Shown: piece after piece, positions 1 through 9,235 of the stretch
Layout of the letters: each line of letters begins with the position of its first letter
Position numbering within the stretch: position 1 is the stretch's first letter
Assembly (NCBI GenBank): GCA_963830725.1
Contig: CAWHNO010000015.1
Location: 1 to 64,000, forward strand
DNA length: 64,000 nucleotides
Reading direction: 5' to 3'
Source: DASSUW01 sp963830725
Lineage (GTDB): Bacteria > Actinomycetota > Thermoleophilia > Solirubrobacterales > Solirubrobacteraceae
Notes under the pieces: model-generated
Told to the model about the DNA's origin: nothing
The model's database searches: none
The model's input: the letters and a program-made list of their open reading frames with translations, nothing else
Translations under genes and position numbers: made by a program

Positions 1-23
1 CCCTCGCCAGACACAAAAGCCTG

Positions 24-52
24 TTGTGACTTTGCGAAAGGCGTTGTAGGCT
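24..52 (+). promoter_or_regulatory. Predicted promoter of the secreted sugar-active protein
   Basis: A TTGTGA hexamer (24-29) is followed after 17 bp by TAGGCT (47-52). This fits a sigma-70-type -35/-10 pair, with the TAnnnT form of -10 seen in actinobacteria. It leaves a leader of about 50 nt before the ATG at 109, which has a GGGGGAGAG ribosome binding site just upstream. Read from the sequence only. Confidence 0.4.
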
Positions 53-108
53 GCGCGCGACGCGCGACGACAGGGGCTCGCGCGGTCGTACTTCGGGGGA
101 GAGCTCGA

Positions 109-3100
109 ATGCAGTCAGTCTGGAAGCGCCAGACCCGGTTCCGTGCGTCCGCAGGCGCGCTCGCGCTGTTGTGCGGCCTCGTCGCGCTGCTCGGCCCGGC
201 CGCGCTGCGCGCGCATGCGCAGAACCCGCCGCCGCAGGAGCCCGGCGTCACGCAACGGGTGTTCCAGCTCCCGCGCCCGCTGAGTGAGCTCTGCCCGATC
301 AAGGAGGGTCAGACGCCCAACGTCGACGTGCTCAAGCCGACCATCGACTGGTCCGGCGACGCCGCGTTCGAGGGGCTGACGGACAACTTCATCGTGCACG
401 CGATCGCGAACCTCACGGTCCCCGCGGACGGCACGTACACATTCCGGCTCACGAGCGACGACGGCTCCGAGCTTTTCATCGACAGCCAGCTCGTGATCGA
501 CCACGACGGGCTGCACGGTGCGACCGACAAGGACGGGAGCGTCGAGCTCGCCGCCGGGATGCACCCGCTGCGCATCAACTTCTTCGAGGCCGGCGGCGGC
601 CAGGAGCTGCACCTCAGCTGGAAGAAGCCCGGCGACGCGGACTTCAGCATCGTCCCCAACTCCGCGCTGAGCACCGACGCGGGCGTCGTGCGCGTCACCG
701 CGCCCGGCTCCAAGGAGTGCGAGGGTGACGTCGACTCGCCCGGCGACGGGCTCCCGCTCGACGGCGTCAACCCCGCCTACGATCTCGTGAACCTCCGGCC
801 TTCCGGCTTCGAGCCGAAGGTGACCGGCCTGGAGTGGATGGGCGACGACCTGCTCGTCCTGACCTGGGGCGACGACGACGGCGACCCGAGCACCGTCACC
901 GCCGCGGGCGAGGTCTGGAAGCTGAGCGGCGTCAAGGACGCCGACGACCCTTCCGACGTGACGCCGACGAAGGTCGCTGAGAGCCTGCGCGAGCCGATGG
1001 GCATCAAGGTCGTCGACGGCGAGATCTACATCTCCGAGAAGCACCAGCTGAGCAAGCTGGTCGACGCCGACGCGAACGGGACCTACGAGGGGAAGGACCA
1101 GATCGCGACGTGGCCCTTCGACGGCAACTTCCACGAGTTCGCCTTCGGGCTGCTCTACAGGGACGGCCACTTCTACATGAACCTCTCGGTCTCCATCGAC
1201 CTCGGCGGCGCGACGACCGTGCCCCAGGGCTCCGACGACCGCGGCACGCACCTGAAGATCAACAAGGACACCGGCGCGGTCGAGTACGTCGCCGGCGGCC
1301 TGCGTACGCCACACGGCATCGGCTGGGGCCCGGAGGACGAGATCTTCGTCACCGACAACCAGGGCGGCTGGCTCCCGGCCAACAAGCTCATCCACATCCA
1401 GCCGGGCAAGTTCTACAACCACTACACGACCGGCCCGACCGGCCAGCCCGGCCGCTTCGACGACCAGCGGCCGACCCCGCCCGCGCTGTGGCTCCCGCAC
1501 AACGAGATCGCCAACTCCCCGAGCCAGCCGATGCTGATCCCGAGCGGCCCCTTCGCGGGGCAGATGTGGATCGCCGACGTGACGTACGGCGGCATCCAGC
1601 GAGCGTTCCTGGAGAAGGTCGAGGGCGAGTACCAGGGCGCGTACTTCCGCATGACCCAGGGCCTCGAGTCCGGGATCACGCACGTGCTGCTCGAGGACGA
1701 CGGCTCGATCATCGTCGGCGGGCTCGGCGCCGGCGGCAACTGGGGCCAGACCGGAAAGCAGCTGTTCGGCCTGCAGAAGCTCGTCCCGAACGGCACGCAG
1801 ACCTTCGACATCCAGAAGATGGAGCTCGCCGACGGCGGCTTCGACCTCAGCTACACCAAGCCGCTATCGGACGGGACGATCGCGGACCTGGCCGGCAAGT
1901 ACCAGGTCAAGCAGTGGGGCTACCGCCCGACGTCGGCGTACGGCGGCCCCAAGATCGGCGAGGAGACCCTGACCGTCACCGGCGCGACCGTCTCGGAGGA
2001 CCGCACGACGGTCTCGCTGAAGATCGACGGGCTCAAGCCGGGGCGCGTCGTGTACGTGCGCTCGCCGCGCCCGTTCGACGCGGCGGACGGCGAGAAGCTG
2101 CTGAGCACGGAGGCGTGGTACACCCTCAACAAGCTCCCCGGCTACGTCGCGCCGGTGGGCGACGGGCTCTACGAGCTCGAGGACGGCCTGCTGACCGGCG
2201 GCGCGAAGTTCGACACGGAGCACGCCGGCTACACGGGCGCCGGTTTCGTCTCGGGCTACGGCACGCTGGGCGCGACGACGGAGGTCGAGGTGAACGCGGC
2301 GAAGGCAGGCGACTACCGGCTCGCGCTGCGCTACACGAACGGCCCGAATCCGTTCGACGGCCCCAAGACGGTCAGCCTGATCGTCAACGGCACCAGCCGC
2401 CAGATCACGCTGCCGGCGACGGGGAGCTGGACCAACTACCAGCTCTACCTCGACACCGTCGCGCTCGCCGCGGGCACGAACACGATCGCGATCAAGCACG
2501 CTGACGGCGACATCGGACACGTCAACCTCGACTCGCTGCGGCTCGCGCCCGCGGGCACGACCAGATACGAGGCCGAGGCAGCCACGCTCGCCGGCGGCGC
2601 GCGGGCGGAGACCGAGCACGCCGGCTATAGCGGCACGGGCTACGTCGGCGGCTACCAGAACCAGGGCGCGAGCACGACGTTCGACGTGAACGCCTTCGCT
2701 GACGCGGCGGCCGAGGTCGTGCTCGGCTACGCCAACGGCGGCTCCGGCCCGCGGACCGTGAGCCTGTACGTCAACGGCCGCTTCGTGAAGAAGCTGGCGC
2801 TGCCGTCGACAGGCGCGTGGACGGGCTACGGGACGTTGAGCGAGACGCTCGCGCTGCGCGCGGGCAACAACGAGGTCTCGGTCCGCTACGACGAGGGCGA
2901 CGACGGCAACGTCAACCTCGACTACCTCGACGTCGAGCAGAACGAGCCGGTGCAGTGCCCGCCGACGTTCGAGCCCGACGACGAATTCGACGCGGTCGCG
3001 CTCGACCGCTGCCGCTGGTCGACGATCCTCGGCGAGGACCCGTCCGGCTACACGGTCGCCGACGGCAAGCTCCAGATCGACGCGCAGGGCGGCGACATCG

Positions 3101-4455
3101 TCGGCACGAGCGTCACCGCGCCGAACGTCTTTCTCCAGCGCGCCCCGAGCGGCGGCAGCTGGGCGGCACGGACCAAGGTCGCGATCGACGGCGCGGACGA
3201 CTACGTCCAGGCCGGGATCGTGGCCCACGCGAGCTCGTCCGAGTGGGGCAAGCTCGTCGTGATGCGGCGGCCGACCGGCGAGTGGGTGCTCGAGCTCGCG
3301 CGCGCGTCGGGCTACCAGAACAGCGCCGCGCTCCCCGCCGGCGCGCAGAATGGGATCACGCTCGAGATGTTCGCGTCGGAGGGCAGGCTCCGCGGGCGCT
3401 ATTCGCTCGACGACGGCGCGACCTGGACCGAGGTCGGCACGGGCTTCTCGCTCAGCGGGCTCTCGAGCCCCGGCATCGGGCTCGCCGCCTACAACGGCAC
3501 CGGCGCGGAGGTCGGCGCGTTCGAGTACTTCCACGTCGGCGACCCGCCGCTCGACCCGGAGACGTGCACGCCGGCGACGCCGGACCCGGGCTACACAATG
3601 CTGTTCGACGGGACCCGGGCGAGCACCGAGGCCTGGCGGATGGCCGGCCCCGGCTCGATCGCGCGGGCGAGCGACTGCACGCTCTTCACCGAGGGCGGGC
3701 TGGGGCTGCTCTGGCACACGACGCCGATCGACCACCCGTACTCGCTCAAGCTCGACTGGAAGCTGGCCGGGGACGACAACTCGGGCGTGTTCGTCGGCTT
3801 CCCCGATCCGGGCACCGATCCATGGGTCGCGGTCGACCACGGCTACGAGATCCAGATCGACGCCACGGACGACCCGGACAGCACGACGGGCGCGATCTAC
3901 AACTTCCACGCCCCGGACGCGGCGGCACGCGACGCGGTGCTCAACCCGCCCGGGGAGTGGAACAGCTATGAGCTGCGGATCGAGGGTAAGCGGATCCGCG
4001 TCTACCTCAACGGCACGCTGATCAACGACTTCACCAGCACCGACCCCGAGCGGATGGGGACGCCGTCGTACTTCGGACTGCAGAACCACGGCAACGGCGA
4101 CGACGTCTGGTTCCGCAACATCCAGATCAAGGATCTGTCGCTGCGCGAGTCGACGACCACGGCCGTCGCCAACCCGCCGCGGGTCAAGGCCGGCCGCGGA
4201 AGCAAGGTGACCGTGACGGTCGCCGCGGAGGGTGCAGCGCCGACCGGCGAGGTGGAGCTGCGCGACGGCGACATCGTGCTCGCGACCGGCACGCTCACCG
4301 GCGGCCAGGCAACGATCTCGACCGGCGCGTTCGATGCGCCAGGGAAGCGGACGCTCACAGCTGCCTACGCCGGTGACGCGACGACCGCCCCGAGCAGCGG
4401 CACCGTCGAGATCGCGGTCGAGCCACGGTCCGGCAAGGGTGGCAACCCGGGGTAG
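109..4455 (+). CDS. Secreted multidomain protein: PA14, sorbosone-dehydrogenase-like propeller, two CBM6/35-like, DUF1080, Ig-like
   Basis: 1,448 residues. A signal peptide (about 1-37, ending AHA-Q) sends it out of the cell. Domains in order: PA14-like beta-barrel (about 60-190, with ADGTYTFRLTSDDGSELFID); beta-propeller of the glucose/sorbosone dehydrogenase type (about 225-560); a fibronectin-like linker; two tandem carbohydrate-binding domains of CBM6/35 type (about 687-815 and 817-945, each with a TEHAGY motif); a concanavalin-like region (about 950-1,150); a DUF1080 domain, related to 3-keto-disaccharide hydrolases (about 1,160-1,340); and a C-terminal bacterial Ig-like repeat. This mix suggests binding and breakdown or oxidation of plant or microbial glycans outside the cell. 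Substrate unknown. No sortase motif or transmembrane anchor is visible, so it is probably released. A perfect hairpin follows the stop. The DUF1080 domain recurs in the secreted protein at 24.1 kb. Confidence 0.85.
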   Translation: MQSVWKRQTRFRASAGALALLCGLVALLGPAALRAHAQNPPPQEPGVTQRVFQLPRPLSELCPIKEGQTPNVDVLKPTIDWSGDAAFEGLTDNFIVHAIANLTVPADGTYTFRLTSDDGSELFIDSQLVIDHDGLHGATDKDGSVELAAGMHPLRINFFEAGGGQELHLSWKKPGDADFSIVPNSALSTDAGVVRVTAPGSKECEGDVDSPGDGLPLDGVNPAYDLVNLRPSGFEPKVTGLEWMGDDLLVLTWGDDDGDPSTVTAAGEVWKLSGVKDADDPSDVTPTKVAESLREPMGIKVVDGEIYISEKHQLSKLVDADANGTYEGKDQIATWPFDGNFHEFAFGLLYRDGHFYMNLSVSIDLGGATTVPQGSDDRGTHLKINKDTGAVEYVAGGLRTPHGIGWGPEDEIFVTDNQGGWLPANKLIHIQPGKFYNHYTTGPTGQPGRFDDQRPTPPALWLPHNEIANSPSQPMLIPSGPFAGQMWIADVTYGGIQRAFLEKVEGEYQGAYFRMTQGLESGITHVLLEDDGSIIVGGLGAGGNWGQTGKQLFGLQKLVPNGTQTFDIQKMELADGGFDLSYTKPLSDGTIADLAGKYQVKQWGYRPTSAYGGPKIGEETLTVTGATVSEDRTTVSLKIDGLKPGRVVYVRSPRPFDAADGEKLLSTEAWYTLNKLPGYVAPVGDGLYELEDGLLTGGAKFDTEHAGYTGAGFVSGYGTLGATTEVEVNAAKAGDYRLALRYTNGPNPFDGPKTVSLIVNGTSRQITLPATGSWTNYQLYLDTVALAAGTNTIAIKHADGDIGHVNLDSLRLAPAGTTRYEAEAATLAGGARAETEHAGYSGTGYVGGYQNQGASTTFDVNAFADAAAEVVLGYANGGSGPRTVSLYVNGRFVKKLALPSTGAWTGYGTLSETLALRAGNNEVSVRYDEGDDGNVNLDYLDVEQNEPVQCPPTFEPDDEFDAVALDRCRWSTILGEDPSGYTVADGKLQIDAQGGDIVGTSVTAPNVFLQRAPSGGSWAARTKVAIDGADDYVQAGIVAHASSSEWGKLVVMRRPTGEWVLELARASGYQNSAALPAGAQNGITLEMFASEGRLRGRYSLDDGATWTEVGTGFSLSGLSSPGIGLAAYNGTGAEVGAFEYFHVGDPPLDPETCTPATPDPGYTMLFDGTRASTEAWRMAGPGSIARASDCTLFTEGGLGLLWHTTPIDHPYSLKLDWKLAGDDNSGVFVGFPDPGTDPWVAVDHGYEIQIDATDDPDSTTGAIYNFHAPDAAARDAVLNPPGEWNSYELRIEGKRIRVYLNGTLINDFTSTDPERMGTPSYFGLQNHGNGDDVWFRNIQIKDLSLRESTTTAVANPPRVKAGRGSKVTVTVAAEGAAPTGEVELRDGDIVLATGTLTGGQATISTGAFDAPGKRTLTAAYAGDATTAPSSGTVEIAVEPRSGKGGNPG

Positions 4456-4463
4456 TGCGGCAT

Positions 4464-4486
4464 CTCCGACCGGCAACCGGTCGGAG
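4464..4486 (+). terminator. Hairpin terminator between secreted protein and transglutaminase
   Basis: A perfect 10-bp stem (CTCCGACCGG / CCGGTCGGAG) with a CAA loop lies 8 bp after the stop of the upstream gene. There is no T tract, which is common for high-GC terminators. Its right arm ends in GGAG, which may also serve as ribosome binding site for the GTG at 4491. Confidence 0.55.
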
Positions 4487-4490
4487 TAGC

Positions 4491-5309
4491 GTGTGCGGCG
4501 TTCCCGTCGACGACAACAGGCCGCTGGCCCTCACGGTGGGATGCGCGTTGGGGTTTGCGACGCCGCAGCCGGTTTCGGCGGTGCTGCAGGTCGCGCCGTC
4601 CGGGCACGACGTCCAGTTGCGCGCCGAACGTTGGGAGACCGCTGCCGAGCACCACGGCTACATCGACCTGTACTCCAACCGCTGCGAGCGGGTCACGATC
4701 GCTGCGGGCGCGTCACGGCTGGTCTACGAGGCGGAGGTCGTGCTGTCGTCGCCGGGTGACCGGATCGTCCCCGGCACGCCCGAGACGCCGATCATGGCGT
4801 TGCCCGATGAGCAGATCGCGTTCGTCATGCCGAGCCGTTTCTGCCTGCCCGATGAGCTCGGGCACGTGGCGTGGCAGCGCTTCGGCGAGATCGCGCCCGG
4901 GTGGGAGCGCGTGCAGGCGATCGTCGACTTCGTGCACGGTCACCTTGAATGGGTGGCGGGCGCGTCGAACCCGTGGACCACGGCGGTCGACGCCTACCGC
5001 GCCGGTCAGGGCGTCTGCCGCGACTTCGCGCACCTGGCGATCACCTTCTGCCGCGCGTTGAACATCCCGGCGCGCTATGTGTGCGGCTACATCCCCGACA
5101 TCGACATACCGCCGCCCGCCGAGCCGATGGACTTCGCCGCCTGGTTCGAGGTCTACCTCGACGGCGAATGGCACACCTTCGACGCCCGCAACAACCGACG
5201 CCGCGTCGGCCGAGTGGTCGTCGGCCGGGGCCGCGACGCCGTCGACGTCGCACTGCTCACCTCCTTCGGCCCCGTGACGCTGACCGAGTTCGAGGTCCGC
5301 GCGTCATAG
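4491..5309 (+). CDS. Transglutaminase-like cysteine protease family protein
   Basis: About 272 residues. The C-terminal half has the transglutaminase core: Cys in AGQGVCRDFAHLAITFCRALNIPARYVCGY, then His in DGEWHTFDARNN. The N-terminal part is the beta-sandwich usual in this bacterial family. No signal peptide or membrane segment, so probably cytoplasmic. The family includes peptidases and amide-bond enzymes; the substrate is not known. Start choice: the frame is open from a GTG at 4455 that overlaps the upstream stop, but a hairpin occupies 4464-4486, so I prefer the GTG at 4491 with GGAG just before it. The downstream gene starts about 155 bp later, after a relic of another gene. Confidence 0.75.
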   Translation: MCGVPVDDNRPLALTVGCALGFATPQPVSAVLQVAPSGHDVQLRAERWETAAEHHGYIDLYSNRCERVTIAAGASRLVYEAEVVLSSPGDRIVPGTPETPIMALPDEQIAFVMPSRFCLPDELGHVAWQRFGEIAPGWERVQAIVDFVHGHLEWVAGASNPWTTAVDAYRAGQGVCRDFAHLAITFCRALNIPARYVCGYIPDIDIPPPAEPMDFAAWFEVYLDGEWHTFDARNNRRRVGRVVVGRGRDAVDVALLTSFGPVTLTEFEVRAS

Positions 5310-5387
5310 ACGGTCCGCGGACCCGAAGGCCTGATCGTCGAACTCGCCGAGCGGCTCGACGGCGCGCCCGGCAACCAACAAACGTAG
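5310..5387 (+). pseudogene. C-terminal relic of a VOC/glyoxalase-type gene
   Basis: Directly after the transglutaminase stop an open stretch of about 25 codons reads TVRGPEGLIVELAERLDG and ends in TAG at 5385. The RGPEG-IVELAE pattern is typical of the last strand of VOC-family (glyoxalase/bleomycin resistance) proteins. There is no start codon or room for the rest of the domain. I take it as the tail of a gene whose 5' part was lost by deletion. Short match, so moderate confidence only. Confidence 0.4.
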
Positions 5388-5465
5388 GGTTGACCCCAGG
5401 ATTGGGATGTGAGATGCAGGGACAGCTCCGTGGCGGGCTCGATGGGCGAAACCTACGGTCGCCAC

Positions 5466-6894
5466 ATGACCCGCACACCCCTCATCACCCTCCTTGCCGT
5501 CGCCCTGTTGGCCGGCTGCGGCTCGGAGAACTCGGATCGCGCCGGCGGCGAGACGTGCCGCCAAGGCGAAGGTCCTCACCATGGCCAACGTGAACGGCGA
5601 GCTCGGCGAGCTGGAGGCGTTCGACGAGGCGGTCGGGCGCGTCTCCGGCGGCCGGCTGAGGATCAAGTGGCTCAACGAGTACGGCAGCGGCCGCGACGGC
5701 ATCCCGGAGGTCAACCTGATCCGCGACGTGAGCGCCGGGAAGGCCGACCTCGGGTGGGCGGGGACGCGCGTCTTCGATGAGCTGGGAGTCGCCGCCTTCA
5801 ACCCGCTGCACGCGCCGATGCTCATCGGCTCCTACGAGCTCGAGGAGAAGGTCTTGGGCGACGGTCTCGTCGAGCCGATGCTCGCGAGCCTCGGCGATCT
5901 CGAGCTGCAGGGCATCGGCGTCATGCCCGGCCCGCTGCGCCGGCCGCTCGGCAAGCGACCGCTGCGTACCCCCGACGACTGGGCGGGCGCCCGCATCGGC
6001 TCGAGCAGCGGCGAACAGATCGCGGCGGCGCTGCGCGCGCTCGGAGCGACCCGCGTGCTCGAGTCCCCCCACGGGACCACCGAAGGGCTCGACGGGTTCG
6101 AGAGTCACGTTGCGGCCGTGGGTGACGACCACTTCCACTTCCCGTATCTCACGAGCAACATCGTCCTGTGGCCGCGGCCGCTGGTGCTGTTCGCAGGACC
6201 GCAGGTGAGCTCCGATGACCTCGAAGTTCTGCGGAAGGCAGCGAAGGAGGCCATCCCGGAGACGATCGCCTTGTCACGCTCGCTGGAGCGCGAGGGGTTG
6301 TCGGAGATCTGCCCGGCGAAGCTCAAGGTGGTGAGCGCCGCCGCCGGACAGCTCGACGGGCTGCGCGCGGCATTCCGCTCGGTGTTCGACGAGCTGGAGC
6401 GCGACGCGGCGGCGAGCCGGGCGGTCGCGCGCATCCAGGAGCTGTCGCGCGCCGGCGGCAGCAGCGTGGACGAAGTGCGGTGCCCGGCCGCAGCCAAGGC
6501 GCCCGCCGGCACGATCCGGCCCGGCACATACGGCACGGTCGTCAGCCGCGCCGACGCGCAGGCGCACGGCTTCTCTTGGGGGCAAGTGGTCGAGGGCGAT
6601 CCGGATCCAAAGGCGCTCAAGGCGAAGACGCGCGAGTGGCAGATCGAGTTCACGGAGCAGGGCACGTTCCTCGTCCGCGACGTGTGGCAGGACGGCACCT
6701 CGGACATCGGCTGGGAGGGCAGGTACTCGGTCTATCGCGACCGCATCACGGTCACGGGCAACGACGGCAGCAAGCTGACCGCCCGCGTCGAGATCGACGG
6801 AGATCGGCTGCGCTTCACCGACGTGCAACCCGGGCCGAACACCCACGAGGCGCTGACCTGGGGCTCGAAGCCGTTCGTGAAGATCGGCGGCTAG
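5466..6894 (+). CDS. TRAP-type (DctP-like) solute-binding lipoprotein with extra C-terminal domain; one-base frameshift
   Basis: The gene opens at ATG 5466 with a lipoprotein signal (LLAVALLAGCGSE, lipobox LAGC). It then shifts frame: removing the T at 5556 restores GGETAAKAKVLTMANVNGEL and gives one protein of about 475 residues. Residues about 35-330 resemble DctP-family periplasmic binding proteins of TRAP transporters (helix-rich, ELEAFDEAVGRVSGGRLRIKWLNEYGSGRDG, then IGVMPGPLRRPLGKRPL). A further 120 residues (from about GTIRPGTYGTV) form a beta-rich, lipocalin-like tail ending in SKPFVKIGG. No DctQ or DctM membrane partner is nearby, so it may be a stand-alone surface binding protein. 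Its TAG overlaps the stop of the convergent regulator by 2 bp. Confidence 0.7.
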
Positions 6895-7538
6895 GACGCC
6901 CGCAGGTAGGCCAGCACCGCCAGCACCCGGCGGTGCCGGCCTGCCCCGGGGCGCAGGTCGAGCTTCATGAAGATCTGCGAGATGTGAGCCTCGACGGTCT
7001 TCGGCGAGAGGTACATCCGCTCGCCGATCGCGACGTTGGACAGGCCCTCGGCGATCAGAGCGAGCACGTTCCGCTCGCGCTCGGTCAGCTCGTCGAGCGG
7101 GCCGCGGGCACGCTTTCGCGCGACGAGGCGCGACACGATCGTGGGATCGACCACGCATTCGCCCTCACCGATGCGCCGCAGGGCGTCGACGAGCACCGCG
7201 ACATCGGACACCCGTTCCTTGAGCAGGTAGCCGGCGCCCTCGGGCACCTCCTCCAGGAGGCGCATCGCGTAGTGCGCCTCCAGGTGGTGCGAGAGCACGA
7301 GCACCCCGATCCCGGAGTGACGGCGGTTGATCTCCTGCGCGGCCACGAGCCCGTCGTCGGTATTGGTCGGCGGCATGCGGATATCCACCACGGCGATGTC
7401 GGGGCGACGCGCCTCGACCATGCGCAACAGGGCGTCGGCGTCGCCGCAGCGCCCCACGACCTCGAGGCCCGCATCCTCGAGCAGGCGCGCGAGGCCGTCG
7501 CGCAGCAGCGCCTCGTCGTCGGCGATCACGACTCGCAC
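6891..7538 (-). CDS. NarL/LuxR-type response regulator, last gene of the split-kinase operon
   Basis: 215 residues: receiver domain (about 1-120) with acidic pocket DDE, phospho-acceptor Asp in AVVDIRMPP and Lys in YLLKERV, then a LuxR helix-turn-helix (LTERERNVLALIAEGLSNVAIGERMYLSPKTVEAHISQIF). It should bind DNA as a dimer after phosphorylation. Its ATG lies inside the end of the upstream kinase gene (13-bp overlap), so the two are translated together. Its target genes are not evident; autoregulation is possible. An insert PPTNTDDG after the phospho-Asp lengthens the beta3-alpha3 loop, as in many relatives of this group. Confidence 0.9.
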   Translation of the reverse strand: MRVVIADDEALLRDGLARLLEDAGLEVVGRCGDADALLRMVEARRPDIAVVDIRMPPTNTDDGLVAAQEINRRHSGIGVLVLSHHLEAHYAMRLLEEVPEGAGYLLKERVSDVAVLVDALRRIGEGECVVDPTIVSRLVARKRARGPLDELTERERNVLALIAEGLSNVAIGERMYLSPKTVEAHISQIFMKLDLRPGAGRHRRVLAVLAYLRAS

Positions 7539-9235
7539 GGCAGCTCCGCGTTGAGATCCTGCGCGCTGCTCGTGAACGTCCCGCCCGCGGCACCCACCCG
7601 ATCCTCGAGATCGATGGTCGAGCCGGACAGCTCGCCGACGGCGTGAAGCTGCACCACCAGCCGCCCGTCCTCGCGCCGCGCGGACACCGTCACATCGCCT
7701 TCGCCGGCGCGGCGCAGCGTCTCCGCCACCACGAAGTACGCGGCTGCCTCCACGGACGGCGCGAAGCGCTCCGCGGGCAGCCCCACGATGACGAGGCGCG
7801 GCGCGCGGTCCGCGAGCGACTCGACGGCCGGCCCGAGACCCTCATGCGCCAGCACCGCAGGGATGATCCCGTGGGCGAGCTCGCGCAGCTCCGCAAGCGC
7901 CTCGCGCAGGTCGTCCTCGGCGGCGCCGAGCTCAGCGTCGAGCGCAGGCGGCAGCCGCCGGCGTGCGAGCCGGATCGCCACCGCAAGCGTTGCCAGCCGC
8001 TGCTGTGCACCGTCGTGGAGATCCCGCTCGAGCGATCGGCGCTCGGCATCCGCCCTCGCGACGATGCGCCCGCGCGACGCACGCAGTCTCTCGAGGTGCG
8101 CGCGGCGGAGGGCGTTGAGGCGCTCATGCTCGAGCGCCAGGCGCGCGGCGCCGGCGAGCTCTGCGGCGACCGCCGGGTCGTCGAGGAGCCCCGGGCGGTG
8201 AACGATCGCGGAGAGCTCGCGGCCGCCGGCCACAACGCGCGTCACCCGGCCGTCCGTGTCATGCGGGATGCCGGCCGGCCCGCCGTCGCTGTCCACCCAG
8301 CCGGGCTCGTCGTCGCGGGCATGCAGCAGCTGAAGGGATGGATCGCCGAACGCGTCCGCCAGCTGGTCGCGCAGTCCGCCCGGTGGCGGCGATCGACCGA
8401 GGTCCACGACGAGCGCCGCGAGCTGATCGCGCATGCGGCGCGCCCGCACGCGCTCCCACGCGATGCCGGCCGCGACCAGCACGAGCGCCGCGAGCTGAGC
8501 CCACCACAGCGCACGATCCGTCGCGTCGTTGGAGAGGTAGGCACGCTGGACACCGTGCATCGCGCGCACACCGAACAGCACGATCGCGGCCGCGGCGGGG
8601 AGGACGACAGGCAGCTCAACCCGGCGCCGCGCCGGCGTCGCTCGCGCGAAACGCACGAGCACGAGCGCCGCGAACGCCGCCGACCAGGCCGCGGCGACGA
8701 CCAGGCCGGCTCGCCCGAGGTCATGGACGACGTCAGGTCGCGGGCTGACGAGCAACCGGTTGACTGGGCAGTCGAAGCAGCCCTGCGCGCGTGGGTCGAG
8801 GAAGAGCGCCGAACCGGCTCCGAGCACGAGCACGCTGTCGGCATACGCCACGGCGAGCAGCGCGGTCGCGGGCCGGCTCAGCGGGCGATCGGCGTACCGC
8901 AGGGCAGCGTGCGCCAACAAGGGCGGCCAGGCCGCGTACAGCACGAGCCCGGCGGTGAAGGCGGCGCCGGCGCCGGGGTTGTTCCACTCGGCGATCAACC
9001 ACGCGGTGCCGCACGCCGCGAGCAGCAGGCGCAGGCCGGTACGCGCCCGCGCGGCCAAGGCGGCGAGCACGAGCACCAGCCCGGCGGCGACCTCCGCGGA
9101 CAGGGCGATCGGCGAGGCTCCGGCGAGCGCGACACTCGGCTCCGCACGGACGACGGCGATCGTGGCGGCGGCGGCCGCCAGCGCAACCACGCACGCGAAC
9201 GCCCGGAACACCGCTGGGCGATCATGCCAGGTCAC
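7526..9235 (-). CDS. Sensor kinase with intact His dimerization box but degenerate ATP-binding domain
   Basis: 569 residues. Several membrane segments fill about residues 10-285. A linker with a GAF-like look follows, then a HisKA_3 box, ERRSLERDLHDGAQQRLATLAVAI, whose His codon is at 8015-8017. The C-terminal ATPase fold is recognizable by length but lacks its catalytic motifs: the N-box position reads AETLRRAGEGDV (no Asn), the DDGxGGAD box is replaced by LHAVGELSGST, and the GxGLxGL lid by DLEDRVGAAGG. So it can probably be phosphorylated but cannot bind ATP itself. The upstream paralog has the opposite defect. GTG start at 9235 sits in a GTGA overlap with that paralog's stop; its own end overlaps the NarL regulator. 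Frame is intact, so the defects are not indel artefacts. Confidence 0.85.
   Translation of the reverse strand: MTWHDRPAVFRAFACVVALAAAAATIAVVRAEPSVALAGASPIALSAEVAAGLVLVLAALAARARTGLRLLLAACGTAWLIAEWNNPGAGAAFTAGLVLYAAWPPLLAHAALRYADRPLSRPATALLAVAYADSVLVLGAGSALFLDPRAQGCFDCPVNRLLVSPRPDVVHDLGRAGLVVAAAWSAAFAALVLVRFARATPARRRVELPVVLPAAAAIVLFGVRAMHGVQRAYLSNDATDRALWWAQLAALVLVAAGIAWERVRARRMRDQLAALVVDLGRSPPPGGLRDQLADAFGDPSLQLLHARDDEPGWVDSDGGPAGIPHDTDGRVTRVVAGGRELSAIVHRPGLLDDPAVAAELAGAARLALEHERLNALRRAHLERLRASRGRIVARADAERRSLERDLHDGAQQRLATLAVAIRLARRRLPPALDAELGAAEDDLREALAELRELAHGIIPAVLAHEGLGPAVESLADRAPRLVIVGLPAERFAPSVEAAAYFVVAETLRRAGEGDVTVSARREDGRLVVQLHAVGELSGSTIDLEDRVGAAGGTFTSSAQDLNAELPCES

Noticed and set aside
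1864..4476. Long minus-strand frame of 870 codons antisense to the secreted protein
   Set aside because: Arg/Val/Asp-rich mirror of a high-GC gene; the plus strand has clear domains, signal peptide and ribosome binding site.
5545..5565. Programmed frameshifting in the TRAP, nucleotidase, kinase and other genes
   Set aside because: No shared slippery sequence or stimulatory structure; the shifts hit about 20 unrelated families, so sequence error is the simpler cause.
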